Shown here: piece by piece, positions 8,213 to 16,144 of the stretch
Position numbering within the stretch: the first letter of the stretch is position 1
Layout of the letters: every line of letters begins with the position of its first letter
DNA from: an uncultured Desulfuromonadales bacterium
Lineage (GTDB): Bacteria > Desulfobacterota > Desulfuromonadia > Desulfuromonadales > Geopsychrobacteraceae
Length of the DNA: 64,000 nt
Reading direction: 5' to 3'
Assembly (NCBI GenBank): GCA_947259685.1
Contig: CAMYNC010000012.1
Location: 1-64,000, forward strand
The notes under the pieces: model-generated
Told to the model about the DNA's origin: nothing
Seen by the model: the letters and a program-made list of their open reading frames with translations, nothing else
The model's database searches: none
Translations under genes and position numbers: made by a program

Positions 8213-8280
8213 GGGCGGTTAGCTCAGCGGGAGAGCATTCGCCTCACACGCGAAGGGTCACTGGTTCAATCCCAGTACCG
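8213..8280 (+). pseudogene. tRNA-Val (CAC) remnant lacking the 3' acceptor strand
   Basis: The sequence carries GGGCGGT, D arm GCTC/GAGC, anticodon stem TTCGC/GCGAA with loop CTCACAC (anticodon CAC), variable GGGTC and T arm ACTGG/CCAGT. The 3' acceptor strand should read ACCGCCC plus A and CCA; here it reads ACCG and then departs (AAGTATAC). Three of seven acceptor pairs, the discriminator and the CCA are missing, so a working tRNA is unlikely. No terminator follows. The breakpoint at 8280/8281 is sharp. Confidence 0.85.
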
Positions 8281-8403
8281 AAGTATACTTATAATGTGGA
8301 AAAGGGCAGGGCGCTCAATAGTACTCCTCAGGATGAAAACGGTGATATCTCATCTGCAGACAGTGCGCTTGATGCATTGCCCCCTCCCTTGCTGCTGACC
8401 TAG
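8281..8403 (+). pseudogene. C-terminal coding fragment fused to the tRNA-Val remnant
   Basis: Immediately after the tRNA breakpoint a frame runs 40 codons to a TAG at 8401-8403 and reads KYTYNVEKGRALNS, then DENGDISSADSALDAL and PPPLLLT. The composition is protein-like and there is no start codon or ribosome site, so it is best read as the tail of a gene whose front was lost in the same event that cut the tRNA. I do not recognise the family. The rest of the gap to 8601 shows nothing further. Confidence 0.4.
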
Positions 8404-8601
8404 CTTGCCACGGTGCTGGTTGCGCCACTTTTGTTCCCTTTTTAGTTGCGGGCAAAAGATCAGGGATACTGGCTGAGGCAGGTGCAGCCACTCAAGTTTA
8501 TCGGCAACGAAACCCCGTTCAGCTCGTGGTGCTGCTGGTTGGGCTTTGTCGTAGCTCGGTTGTGTTCATCAACCTGACTCATTGCTTGCGGAGGAATTTT
8601 T

Positions 8602-9054
8602 ATGTGGAGATTGCTACCTGTTATCCTGTTGTTTTCCTGTGCGCTGGGTGAACCCGAAGGAGAGAAGCAGGCAGATAGTTTTCGGATCATCAGGAGTATT
8701 GAGGTGCCTCTGGTTTCGCTTCCTCAAATTGGTACGGAAACTCAGGTCAAAGAGTTTCGCGAGGGGGACACCCAGGGGAAGCTTACGGAAGCTGGCAACT
8801 GGAACTATCGTCACCTGGTGACCCATTCCCGCCTGCGCTGCTCGACCTACCAAACCGGTATCCAGTTTGGCGCTGGCAACCAGGCTTGTTCAGGGGTGAA
8901 TTGGTTGAGCGAAGTCGAGTATGGTTCGAGGCGCACTCAGTGTAATAATGCCCCGGTGATTCACCAGGGCAGCGGAGCCATCTCAACAGATAAAGCTGCC
9001 TTTAAACAAGCAACTTGCGTGCGCATCGTAACCAGGTGTGCCGGTCCCTGTTGA
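8602..9054 (+). CDS. Cysteine-rich exported protein of unknown function
   Basis: GGAGGAAT about seven bases before the ATG supports this start. The 150-residue product has a hydrophobic N-terminus MWRLLPVILLFSCALG that could be a lipoprotein signal (LFSC, Cys13, an imperfect lipobox). The mature part contains six further cysteines, mostly in the C-terminal half (RCSTYQTG, NQACSG, RTQCNN, TCVRIVTRCAGPC), suggesting disulfides in the periplasm. No family is recognised. It is 33 bases upstream of the ceramidase-like gene. Confidence 0.6.
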   Translation: MWRLLPVILLFSCALGEPEGEKQADSFRIIRSIEVPLVSLPQIGTETQVKEFREGDTQGKLTEAGNWNYRHLVTHSRLRCSTYQTGIQFGAGNQACSGVNWLSEVEYGSRRTQCNNAPVIHQGSGAISTDKAAFKQATCVRIVTRCAGPC

Positions 9055-9087
9055 AAAAACACCAGGAGTAAGAAAGGGTAGCCTGCG

Positions 9088-9885
9088 GTGAACTTTGCTG
9101 CCAGCCTCAGCTTTGGGCAACGGGTCGCGATCCTGCTCGGCTTACTTCTCGCCGGCTTGGTCGGACTCTTGTTCGTTGCTCCGATTCCGCAGGATCCGAA
9201 CTATCATCTGTTTGCCGATACGCGTTCGCAGTTCGGGATCCCCAACTTCAACGATGTGATGTCCAACGCCGGCTTTGCCTTGGCTGGAGTGCTCGGCACT
9301 CTCGTGGTTGTCGGCGTCAGCGGGCAGCGGATCTTCGCTAAGCCGGAATCGGCCCGTCCTTACCTGATTTACTTTGTTGCGGTTGTCCTGGTCAGTTTGG
9401 GGTCGGGCTACTACCACTGGGAACCTTCCAACGACAGCCTGTTCTGGGACCGGCTGCCGATGTCGATCGCTTTTATGGCCTTTGCTTCCGCGGTCATCGC
9501 CGATCGCGTGCATGCCAACAGCGGTAATGGCTGGCTGCTGTTACTTTTGATAGCACTCGGCGTATTGAGCCTGGTCTATTGGGACTATACCGAGCAGCTG
9601 CAGCGCGGGGATTTGAGGTTTTACGCCTTTGTTCAGTTCTATCCCATCGCGGTTCTGCCGGTTATTTTCTGGCTGTTCCCGAAACACCATTACGTGCCCG
9701 GACGCTACATTGCCTGGGTGGTCTTCTGGTATGGGTTGTCCAAGGTCTTAGAGCATTTCGATGGGGAAGTCTTCGCCCTTTTGGCTGGTATGGTCAGTGG
9801 GCACAGTTTGAAACATCTGGCGGCGGCAGTGAGTAGCTTTGTTGTCGTGCGCATGCTCTTAGTTGTAAACCCGACTGCAGAATAG
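9088..9885 (+). CDS. Ceramidase-like integral membrane hydrolase (CREST superfamily)
   Basis: A 265-residue protein with about seven predicted membrane segments. It carries the pattern of alkaline ceramidases: FNDVMSNAGFA near the first segment, GSGYYHWEPSNDSLFWDRLP with His110, and GHSLKHLAAA with His239 and His243. These match the zinc ligands and conserved acid of the ceramidase/PAQR/Per1 (CREST) superfamily. The GTG start lacks a close ribosome site, so the exact N-terminus is uncertain. Amide-bond hydrolysis of a sphingolipid or another lipid is inferred; no sphingolipid genes are nearby. Confidence 0.7.
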   Translation: MNFAASLSFGQRVAILLGLLLAGLVGLLFVAPIPQDPNYHLFADTRSQFGIPNFNDVMSNAGFALAGVLGTLVVVGVSGQRIFAKPESARPYLIYFVAVVLVSLGSGYYHWEPSNDSLFWDRLPMSIAFMAFASAVIADRVHANSGNGWLLLLLIALGVLSLVYWDYTEQLQRGDLRFYAFVQFYPIAVLPVIFWLFPKHHYVPGRYIAWVVFWYGLSKVLEHFDGEVFALLAGMVSGHSLKHLAAAVSSFVVVRMLLVVNPTAE

Positions 9886-10153
9886 CAATTTTCTAACCTG
9901 CTCTTTTTTCTGAACGGGCCAGGAGGGCCAGGAATTTTCTGCAGATAAAAAAACAGGCCTTGAGTTGCAGAAAACTTCTCAGCCGGTTCGGGAAAGGACT
10001 GTTTCACACTGTTGCGGAGACTGCTGCGAAGCTGTTTTTCCTCTTCGCGAAAGTTATCCATGAACAGCAATCCTGCTATAAACAAGAGAAACAGACAGGC
10101 AAGAGCCCAGGCGAGGCGTTTTTTTTACCGGTTTTTGATCTGCCAGTTCTCAT
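9886..10153 (-). pseudogene. Possible small membrane-protein gene, frameshifted in an A8 tract
   Basis: On the minus strand an ATG at 10153 with AAGG upstream opens MRTGRSKTGKK, then meets a run of eight A (10119-10126). If the run had nine A, the frame would continue KRLAWALACLFLLFIAGLLF, a convincing membrane segment, followed by MDNFREEEKQLRSSLRNS. As written the two halves are in different frames. The 3' end is unclear and could run into the ceramidase gene. It may be a decayed gene, a sequencing error or a slippage site. Confidence 0.3.
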
Positions 10154-10177
10154 GGCTAACCTTCGAGTTTAGTACGA

Positions 10178-10216
10178 AGTAGAAACCCCGTCCTTTGGAC
10201 GGGAGTTTCTACTTTT
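10178..10216. repeat. Long hairpin between ceramidase-like and aldehyde dehydrogenase genes
   Basis: AGTAGAAAC-CCCGTCC (10178-10193) pairs with GGACGGGAGTTTCTACT (10197-10213) except for one bulged base, with a TTT loop and four T on the right. It can act as a terminator for plus-strand transcription. Its CCCCGTCC...GGACGGG core also resembles the imperfect palindromes at ends of IS200/IS605-type elements, but no transposase is present. The remainder of the gap 10217-10429 shows no gene. Confidence 0.6.
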
Positions 10217-10429
10217 AGCGTACCTACCAGCAACCAGCCCTATTTTATATTCAAGCCCGTCAATCTTGCTCCCCCTATCGACAATAAAAACCAGAAAGGT
10301 TTAAATTTAACTCCGAATGGTTATAATTATTTTTTCCTGCTGGCTCCGGTAAACCATGTCTTGGTAGAAAACCGAATCATGGTATTTTGGTCGAGAGAAT
10401 GGTTACTAAATGATAGCAAAGGGCTGCTA

Positions 10430-11941
10430 GTGAAGACTCTGACAGGTCTGCAGTTGATCGGGTTTCAAGAGCTTGGGAAGGTTGATGATCGCTTCAAGGC
10501 CTTTGATCCGAATGTCAATTCTTCCATTGAACCGGCTTTCAGCGAGGCCGAGCAGGGCACCATTGAGCAAGCGGCTCTGCTGGCAGAGCGCGATTTCGAT
10601 CAGTATCGTTTGTGCACTGCTGATAAGCGCGCTGAGCTTCTGTCCGCTATCGCTGCCGAGCTGACTAATCTTCAGGCCGACCTGATTGCCCGAGCCCATC
10701 AAGAAACCGGCTTGTCCACCGTTCGCTTACAGGCTGAACTTAACCGAACCTGTCAGCAGTTAAACTTGTTTGCCGCACATCTGCAGACAGTTGCCCCATC
10801 GCCCATTCAACCAGAGGAGAATCGCTCAAAAATACGCAAAGCCGATATTGCCCTGGGTCCGGTGGGAATTTTCGGCGCCAGCAATTTCCCCCTGGCATTT
10901 TCCGTTGCCGGTGGCGATACCGCCTCCGCTTTGGCGGCCGGCTGTCCGGTTATTGTCAAAGGACACCCAGCTCATCCCGGAACGTCCGAATTGGCTGGTC
11001 GAGCGATCCTTCGCGCAGTGAAAAGTAGCGGAATGCCGGAAGGAACTTTTTCCTTGCTGCAAGGGCGGGCTCATCAAGTCGGGGAAACCCTGGTGCTACA
11101 ACCTGGGCTCAAGGCGGTCGCCTTTACCGGTTCGCTAAGCGGAGGACGTGCTCTTTATAACCTCGCGGCAACCCGGCCGCAACCGATTCCGGTTTATGCC
11201 GAAATGGGGAGTATCAATCCAGTCTTTGTTTTGCCAAAAAGCCTTGCGGCGCATAGGAAAGTGATTTATGTCGGCTTTGTCGAGTCGATGACCCTGGGGG
11301 CAGGACAGTTCTGCACCAATCCGGGTTTGCTGGTTGCCATCAACGAGGACAGCCTGGAGCTGTTTTGTCGGGAAACTGTCGAACAAATATCTCAACAGAC
11401 GGCTGCAACCATGCTGCATCCTGGGATTAAGCAAAATTTTATCTGCGGGCTTGAACGGCTGGAATCGATTCCGGGGGTTCAGAAACTGGTCGGTAGGCAA
11501 CTGCCGACATCTGCTGATTGTCGGGTCATGCCAGTTCTTTACCGAACGACTGCTGAGGTGTTTTTAAACCAGCGGACATTGTCCGAAGAGGTGTTTGGTC
11601 CTGCATCTTTGCTGGTTGTCTGCCAGTCCTTTTCTGAAATGCTGGCGGTCGGAGAACATCTTCAGGGGCAGCTGACGGCAAGTGTACATGCATTGCCGGA
11701 AGAGGAGCAGCTTTCCCGCGAGCTGTTCAGAACCCTCGAACGAAAAGCCGGGCGTCTTTTATTGAACGACTTTCCCACCGGTGTTGAGGTTTGTTCGGCC
11801 ATGACCCATGGTGGGCCATATCCGGCAACCACTGATAGCCGCTCAACCTCGGTTGGAACTGCGGCAATGCAGCGGTTTCTGCGCCCGATCAGTTACCAGA
11901 ATTTTACTCAAGACCTTCTGCCTGCTGTAGTAAAAGATTAA
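10430..11941 (+). CDS. Aldehyde dehydrogenase, alpha-ketoglutaric semialdehyde type
   Basis: The GTG at 10430 is preferred: AAAGGG lies six bases upstream and the product then begins KTLTGLQLIG like its relatives; the frame is open further upstream. The 503-residue protein shows the aldehyde dehydrogenase fold with GPVGIFGASNFPLAFS, CPVIVKGHPAHPGTS, FTGSLSGGRAL, the general base region YAEMGSINPV and the nucleophile in GAGQFCTNPG (Cys295). These features fit 2,5-dioxopentanoate dehydrogenases, which oxidise ketoglutaric semialdehyde to 2-oxoglutarate with NAD(P)+. No pentose- or hydroxyproline-degradation genes adjoin it, so the physiological substrate is uncertain. Confidence 0.85.
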   Translation: MKTLTGLQLIGFQELGKVDDRFKAFDPNVNSSIEPAFSEAEQGTIEQAALLAERDFDQYRLCTADKRAELLSAIAAELTNLQADLIARAHQETGLSTVRLQAELNRTCQQLNLFAAHLQTVAPSPIQPEENRSKIRKADIALGPVGIFGASNFPLAFSVAGGDTASALAAGCPVIVKGHPAHPGTSELAGRAILRAVKSSGMPEGTFSLLQGRAHQVGETLVLQPGLKAVAFTGSLSGGRALYNLAATRPQPIPVYAEMGSINPVFVLPKSLAAHRKVIYVGFVESMTLGAGQFCTNPGLLVAINEDSLELFCRETVEQISQQTAATMLHPGIKQNFICGLERLESIPGVQKLVGRQLPTSADCRVMPVLYRTTAEVFLNQRTLSEEVFGPASLLVVCQSFSEMLAVGEHLQGQLTASVHALPEEEQLSRELFRTLERKAGRLLLNDFPTGVEVCSAMTHGGPYPATTDSRSTSVGTAAMQRFLRPISYQNFTQDLLPAVVKD

Positions 11942-11983
11942 GCCGGCTGGGAGAACGGTCTTGCCCATTGGGATCATCTACTC

Positions 11984-12643
11984 ATGACTTCTCATCAGCA
12001 ACCGACGACACTGCGCCTCGAAAACTGGGGTCTACTGGACTATCAAGAGGCCTTAACCCGCCAAGAACAGCTGGTCCAGAAGCATTTACAGGGTCATGGC
12101 ACCGACACTTTGATTCTGGTTGAACATCCGGCCACCGTCACCCTCGGACGCAGAGGATCTGCAGCTGACCTGAAAATGGCGCAATCCTTATTTGAATCGC
12201 GTGGCGTTAGCCTGCAGAACATTAATCGGGGTGGACTGGCAACCGCCCATGAGCCCGGCCAGTTGGTCGCTTATCCGATTGTCTTGTTAAAAAAGAAAGA
12301 CCTGCGCTGGTTTGCCGATAGCTTTTTGCAGGCGGTTATAGCGGTGCTGGCTGATTACAGTTTGGCGGGGGCTCTGAAGACAGGCGAACCGGGAGTCTGG
12401 GTCAATGGACGAAAAATCTGTAGTTTTGGTATCGCTCTGAAAAGGTGGGTTTCTTCTCACGGTATTGCTTTGAACGTCAATAATAATCTGTCCACCTTTG
12501 ATATGATTGTACCTTGTGGCCGGCCTGAGGAAGTTGTCACCTCGATGGCTCGGGAATTGGATCGGCCGCCGCCAATGGCGGAGTTGCAGCAGCGATTTGT
12601 TAAACATTTTTCGCAGGCGTTTGACTATCGGCTCGGCGGATAG
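11984..12643 (+). CDS. lipB: Octanoyl-[ACP]:protein N-octanoyltransferase
   Basis: A 219-residue LipB-family enzyme that moves octanoate from acyl carrier protein to lipoyl domains in lipoate synthesis. Family marks are EHPATVTLGRRG, NRGGLATAHEPGQLVAYPI, GVWVNGRKICSFGI with the catalytic Lys144, and FDMIVPCG with the catalytic Cys178. The second motif is usually RGGxxTYHGPGQ; here Tyr is Ala and the following Gly is Glu. Both catalytic residues are kept, so activity is still expected. LipA is not in the window. The gene follows the aldehyde dehydrogenase by 42 bases. Confidence 0.9.
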   Translation: MTSHQQPTTLRLENWGLLDYQEALTRQEQLVQKHLQGHGTDTLILVEHPATVTLGRRGSAADLKMAQSLFESRGVSLQNINRGGLATAHEPGQLVAYPIVLLKKKDLRWFADSFLQAVIAVLADYSLAGALKTGEPGVWVNGRKICSFGIALKRWVSSHGIALNVNNNLSTFDMIVPCGRPEEVVTSMARELDRPPPMAELQQRFVKHFSQAFDYRLGG

Positions 12644-12678
12644 CAATTTAAAAATCGCCACGGTAAAAGGAGAAATCG

Positions 12679-13467
12679 ATGAAATCCCATGAAGTTGATT
12701 ATCGGATTGTCGGCGATGATATGCAGATGGTGGAAGTGGAGCTTGATCCCGGTGAAACTGTGATAGCGGAAGCTGGTGCCATGACCTATATGGAAGAGGG
12801 AATCGATTTTACAACGAAAATGGGCGATGGTTCTGAGCCGGAATCGGGAATCTTTGGCAAGTTGCTCGGCGCCGGAAAGCGGATGCTCACCGGCGAATCG
12901 ATTTTCATGACCCATTTCAGCAACCAGGGGACTGGGAAACAGCAGGTTGCTTTTGCCGCGCCCTATCCAGGAAAGATCATTGCGCTTGATCTCGCCCAGC
13001 TTTCCGGGGATATCCTTTGCCAGAAAGACTCTTTTCTCTGCGCCGCTTTCGGAACCCAGATCGGGATCGCTTTTCAGAAGCGTCTGGGGACCGGATTTTT
13101 TGGCGGTGAGGGCTTCATCCTGCAACGCTTGTGTGGCGATGGTATGGCCTTTGTGCATGCCAGCGGGACGATTATCGAGCGACAACTCAAGGGTGAAACC
13201 TTGCGGGTTGATACTGGCTGTCTGGTCGCTTTTGAACCCGGGATCGATTACTCCATTGAACGAGCTGGAAATTTAAAGAGTATGTTTTTCGGTGGAGAAG
13301 GTCTGTTCTTAGCCACGCTGCGCGGAACTGGCCGGCTCTGGTTACAGAGTCTGCCGTTCAGCCGGTTAGCTGACCGGATTATTGCCCATGCGCCAAAAGC
13401 CGGTGGCAGTGATAAGGGCGAAGGTTCGGTGCTCGGTGGGATCGGCCGGATGCTGGATGGCCAGTGA
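12679..13467 (+). CDS. AIM24/TIGR00266 family protein
   Basis: A 262-residue protein with the family's glycine-rich beta pattern: [15 protein letters not shown] at the start, [22 protein letters not shown] and [15 protein letters not shown]. Bacterial members have no settled biochemical function; the yeast namesake is mitochondrial. AAAAGGAGAAA before the ATG is a good ribosome site. It sits between lipB and a short-chain dehydrogenase on the same strand with short gaps, so cotranscription is likely. Confidence 0.85.
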   Translation: MKSHEVDYRIVGDDMQMVEVELDPGETVIAEAGAMTYMEEGIDFTTKMGDGSEPESGIFGKLLGAGKRMLTGESIFMTHFSNQGTGKQQVAFAAPYPGKIIALDLAQLSGDILCQKDSFLCAAFGTQIGIAFQKRLGTGFFGGEGFILQRLCGDGMAFVHASGTIIERQLKGETLRVDTGCLVAFEPGIDYSIERAGNLKSMFFGGEGLFLATLRGTGRLWLQSLPFSRLADRIIAHAPKAGGSDKGEGSVLGGIGRMLDGQ

Positions 13468-13484
13468 GCAGCAAAGGAGGCCCT

Positions 13485-14306
13485 ATGTCATCCCTGCAGG
13501 GGAGAACCCTATTTATTACCGGTGCCAGTCGTGGTATCGGCCTGGAAGTCGCTAAGCGTGCTGCGGCTGATGGTGCCAATATTGTCATCGCAGCGAAATC
13601 CAAGCGTAAGCACCCTAAGCTGCCAGGCACCATTTATACCGCTGCAGAAGAGATCGAAGCTGCCGGTGGCAAAGCCCTGCCGCTGGTGGTCGATATTCGC
13701 GAAGAAGAACAGGTGGTCGCTGCGGTGGAGAAGACGGTGGCCACCTTTGGTGGGATCGACATTCTGGTGAACAATGCCAGTGCCATCTATCTTGCCGGCA
13801 CACTCGAGACCCCGATGAAGCGCTTCGATCTGATGAACCAGGTCAATGTGCGCGGGACCTACCTCTGCTGTCAGGCTTGTTTGCCGCAGCTACTAAAGGC
13901 AGAGAATCCGCATATTTTAACCTTTTCACCGCCGCTGAATTTAAATCCACGCTGGTTCAAGGATCATCCCGCCTACAGCATGGCCAAGTATGGCATGAGC
14001 ATGACGGTGCTCGGTATGGCAGAGGAGTTTCGCGCCCAGGGGGTGGCGGTGAATGCACTTTGGCCGAAGACGGTTATCAAGACTGCCGCTTTGGCGATGC
14101 TGGGGGGGCTGGTCGATCCTGAGAATTGTCGGCAGCCGCGGATCATGGCCGATGCCGCATGGACTATTCTTTGTCGGGACAGCCGCCAGTGCAGCGGCAA
14201 TTTCTTTATCGATGAAGAGGTGTTGCAAGCGGCCGGGGTCATGGATTTTTCAGGCTATGCGGTGAACCCTGCAAGGCCCCTGGCTTCCGATCTGTTTCTT
14301 GATTGA
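13485..14306 (+). CDS. Short-chain dehydrogenase/reductase, HSDL2-like
   Basis: AAGGAGG at 13474-13480 fixes the start at 13485, giving 273 residues. The classical SDR elements are present: TGASRGIG for NAD(P) binding, NNAS, and the active-site YSMAK with an upstream serine in LTFSPPLNL. The segment following the cofactor motif (IAAKSKRKHPKLPGTIYTAA) is characteristic of hydroxysteroid-dehydrogenase-like protein 2 relatives, which are linked to lipid metabolism. The natural substrate is unknown. Confidence 0.85.
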   Translation: MSSLQGRTLFITGASRGIGLEVAKRAAADGANIVIAAKSKRKHPKLPGTIYTAAEEIEAAGGKALPLVVDIREEEQVVAAVEKTVATFGGIDILVNNASAIYLAGTLETPMKRFDLMNQVNVRGTYLCCQACLPQLLKAENPHILTFSPPLNLNPRWFKDHPAYSMAKYGMSMTVLGMAEEFRAQGVAVNALWPKTVIKTAALAMLGGLVDPENCRQPRIMADAAWTILCRDSRQCSGNFFIDEEVLQAAGVMDFSGYAVNPARPLASDLFLD

Positions 14307-14370
14307 TTCACTGAGCTTGGACAATTTTTTGGCCGGAAGGTGAATTTACTCTGGCGTCTTAAATTTATTT

Positions 14371-14379
14371 TGTTATAAT
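14371..14379 (+). promoter_or_regulatory. Extended -10 promoter for the HDOD gene
   Basis: TGTTATAAT contains a perfect TATAAT preceded by the extended TG dinucleotide. No good -35 lies upstream, which is usual for extended -10 promoters. It is 36 bases before the start of the HDOD gene. Confidence 0.6.
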
Positions 14380-14414
14380 GAGCCAATTGTCATAAATACA
14401 CTGAGGAGCTCAGT

Positions 14415-15275
14415 ATGTCGACCGACTTCCAAACCGTTGTACGTTCTATCCGGGATCTTCCCCCGGTACCGGCCGTAGCCACCAAAGTTCTCGAACTGCT
14501 TGGGGACCCGAATGTCAATTACAGCAAGCTAGGCGAGGCCATTTCCAGCGATCCGGCAGTCTCTGCCCGATTGTTGAAAGTTGCCAACTCGGCATTCTAT
14601 AGCATGAAGCGACAGATTAAGACCCTGGATCATGCTATCGCTATTGTCGGTGAGCGGACCCTGCGGAGTTTGATCTTAGCGGCAAGCCTCGAGGGGATGA
14701 ACAAATCCTACGGCTTGCTGGAAAAAATGCTCTGGGAGGATTCCATCGGTTGCGCTATCGGTTGCCGTATCCTGGCACGAAAATTTGCCTCTGCTGATCC
14801 TGAGGAAGCCTTTCTTGCCGGTTTGTTCCGCCACTTGGGGAAGGTGGTGATGAATTATAGTGACGCCGAAAGCTATCGTGCTCTTGTCGAAGCTGTTTAT
14901 GCTGGAGAGGGCTCCTTCGCCGAGTTGGAAGGGAAATATTTTCCCTACGCGCATGCGATCGTCGGTGCAGCAGTTCTCGACAAATGGAATTTTTCCCGGA
15001 CTCTGGTCATGGTCGCCATGCATCATGACGATCTGAACGTACCGGAAGAAGAAGACGAAGAATTCGCCGGGTTGTCGCGCATGGTCGCTACAATCAACCT
15101 CGCCGACCGGGTCTGCCTGCGGCTGGGAATCGGTCAGCGCGAGCCGGATGAAGCGGTCGATGTCGCGAACTGTTTAGGGGCGAAGGCTCTTGAATTAGTT
15201 GAAGAGGATGTGCTTGAGGCCCTCGATGAAGTCGAACAGGTTTTTGCCGATAACCGGGAATTTTTTGTCGGTTAG
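14415..15275 (+). CDS. HDOD-domain protein
   Basis: A 286-residue protein made of a single HDOD domain (about residues 10-210): IRDLPPVPAVATKVLELL, SDPAVSARLLKVANSAFYS, and LDHAIAIVGERTLRSL. HDOD proteins are catalytically degenerate relatives of HD phosphohydrolases that act as signalling adaptors, for example for c-di-GMP, chemotaxis or motility. No fused GGDEF, EAL or receiver domain is present. It is a monocistronic unit with an extended -10 promoter and a strong terminator. Confidence 0.9.
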   Translation: MSTDFQTVVRSIRDLPPVPAVATKVLELLGDPNVNYSKLGEAISSDPAVSARLLKVANSAFYSMKRQIKTLDHAIAIVGERTLRSLILAASLEGMNKSYGLLEKMLWEDSIGCAIGCRILARKFASADPEEAFLAGLFRHLGKVVMNYSDAESYRALVEAVYAGEGSFAELEGKYFPYAHAIVGAAVLDKWNFSRTLVMVAMHHDDLNVPEEEDEEFAGLSRMVATINLADRVCLRLGIGQREPDEAVDVANCLGAKALELVEEDVLEALDEVEQVFADNREFFVG

Positions 15276-15294
15276 GGCACGACCCAGAGTATTC

Positions 15295-15322
15295 AAGGGA
15301 GGCTATTCAGCCTCCCTTTTTT
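15295..15322 (+). terminator. Terminator of the HDOD gene
   Basis: AAGGGAGGCT and AGCCTCCCTT form a ten-pair stem with a four-base loop and a run of six T. Confidence 0.9.
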
Positions 15323-15408
15323 CGTCGTAGCTGCTATATTGGTCGACCGGTTTGGCAGTTGTGATTCAGCTATGTTAGCGTGGTGAGAATAAGAAATGTC
15401 GGTGCGTC

Positions 15409-16143
15409 ATGAAAGAACGGCTTGATAAGTTAGTGGTCCAGCATGGTTTGGCCCCTTCCCGGGAACGGGCCAGAGCCTTGATTCTTGCCGGCAAGGTGGT
15501 GGTCGATGACCACCTGGTCGACAAAGCTGGCGAAAGGGTTGATGTTGAAGCCAGTCTGCGCCTGAAGGGGGAGGATATTCCTTTCGTTTCTCGCGGTGGC
15601 TTGAAACTGCAGAAAGGCTTGGAGCACTTTACCCTAAGGGTTGCAGAGCGAATTGCCATCGATGTCGGGGCTTCGACCGGGGGGTTCACCGATTGTCTGC
15701 TGCAACATGGGGTGGCAAAGGTTTATGCCGTGGATGTCGGCTATGGCCAGTTGGCCTGGAAGCTGCGGGAAGATCCGCGGGTGGTGAACCTGGAGCGATG
15801 TAATATCCGTAGCCTGGCTGCCGACCGACTCGAGCAGCCGCCGAGTCTGGCGGTGATCGATGCCTCCTTCATTTCTCTTGCCAAGGTCTTGCCGAATACT
15901 CTGGCGCTGTTGACCGAAACCGCGGATATCCTCGCTCTGATCAAGCCGCAGTTCGAAGTCGGCAAAGGGCAGGTGGGCAAGGGCGGCGTGGTTAAGGACC
16001 AGCAACAACACCAGCAGGTGATAGAAAATATTCAAACCCTGGCCACCGAGCTTGGCTGTGCTGTGCTGGATGTAATCGAAAGCCCTATCCTGGGTCCGAA
16101 AGGCAATAAAGAATTTCTGATCCATCTGCAAAAGGGACCTTAG
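15409..16143 (+). CDS. tlyA: TlyA family rRNA 2'-O-methyltransferase
   Basis: A 244-residue protein with an N-terminal S4 RNA-binding domain (KERLDKLVVQHGLAPSRERA) and a C-terminal FtsJ-like Rossmann methyltransferase: DVGASTGGFTDCLL for SAM binding, VDVGYGQL, and the KDKE-type residues in VIDASFISL and ALIKPQFEVGKGQVGKGG. TlyA methylates 16S and/or 23S rRNA at cytidine 2'-O positions. It opens a compact run of six plus-strand genes; the next start is two bases beyond its stop. Confidence 0.9.
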   Translation: MKERLDKLVVQHGLAPSRERARALILAGKVVVDDHLVDKAGERVDVEASLRLKGEDIPFVSRGGLKLQKGLEHFTLRVAERIAIDVGASTGGFTDCLLQHGVAKVYAVDVGYGQLAWKLREDPRVVNLERCNIRSLAADRLEQPPSLAVIDASFISLAKVLPNTLALLTETADILALIKPQFEVGKGQVGKGGVVKDQQQHQQVIENIQTLATELGCAVLDVIESPILGPKGNKEFLIHLQKGP

Positions 16144-16144
16144 A

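Noticed and set aside
8129..8398. Plus-strand frame of 89 codons crossing the tRNA-Val remnant
   Set aside because: It reads through the tRNA sequence in a different frame from the coding-like tail at 8281-8403 and has no ribosome site.
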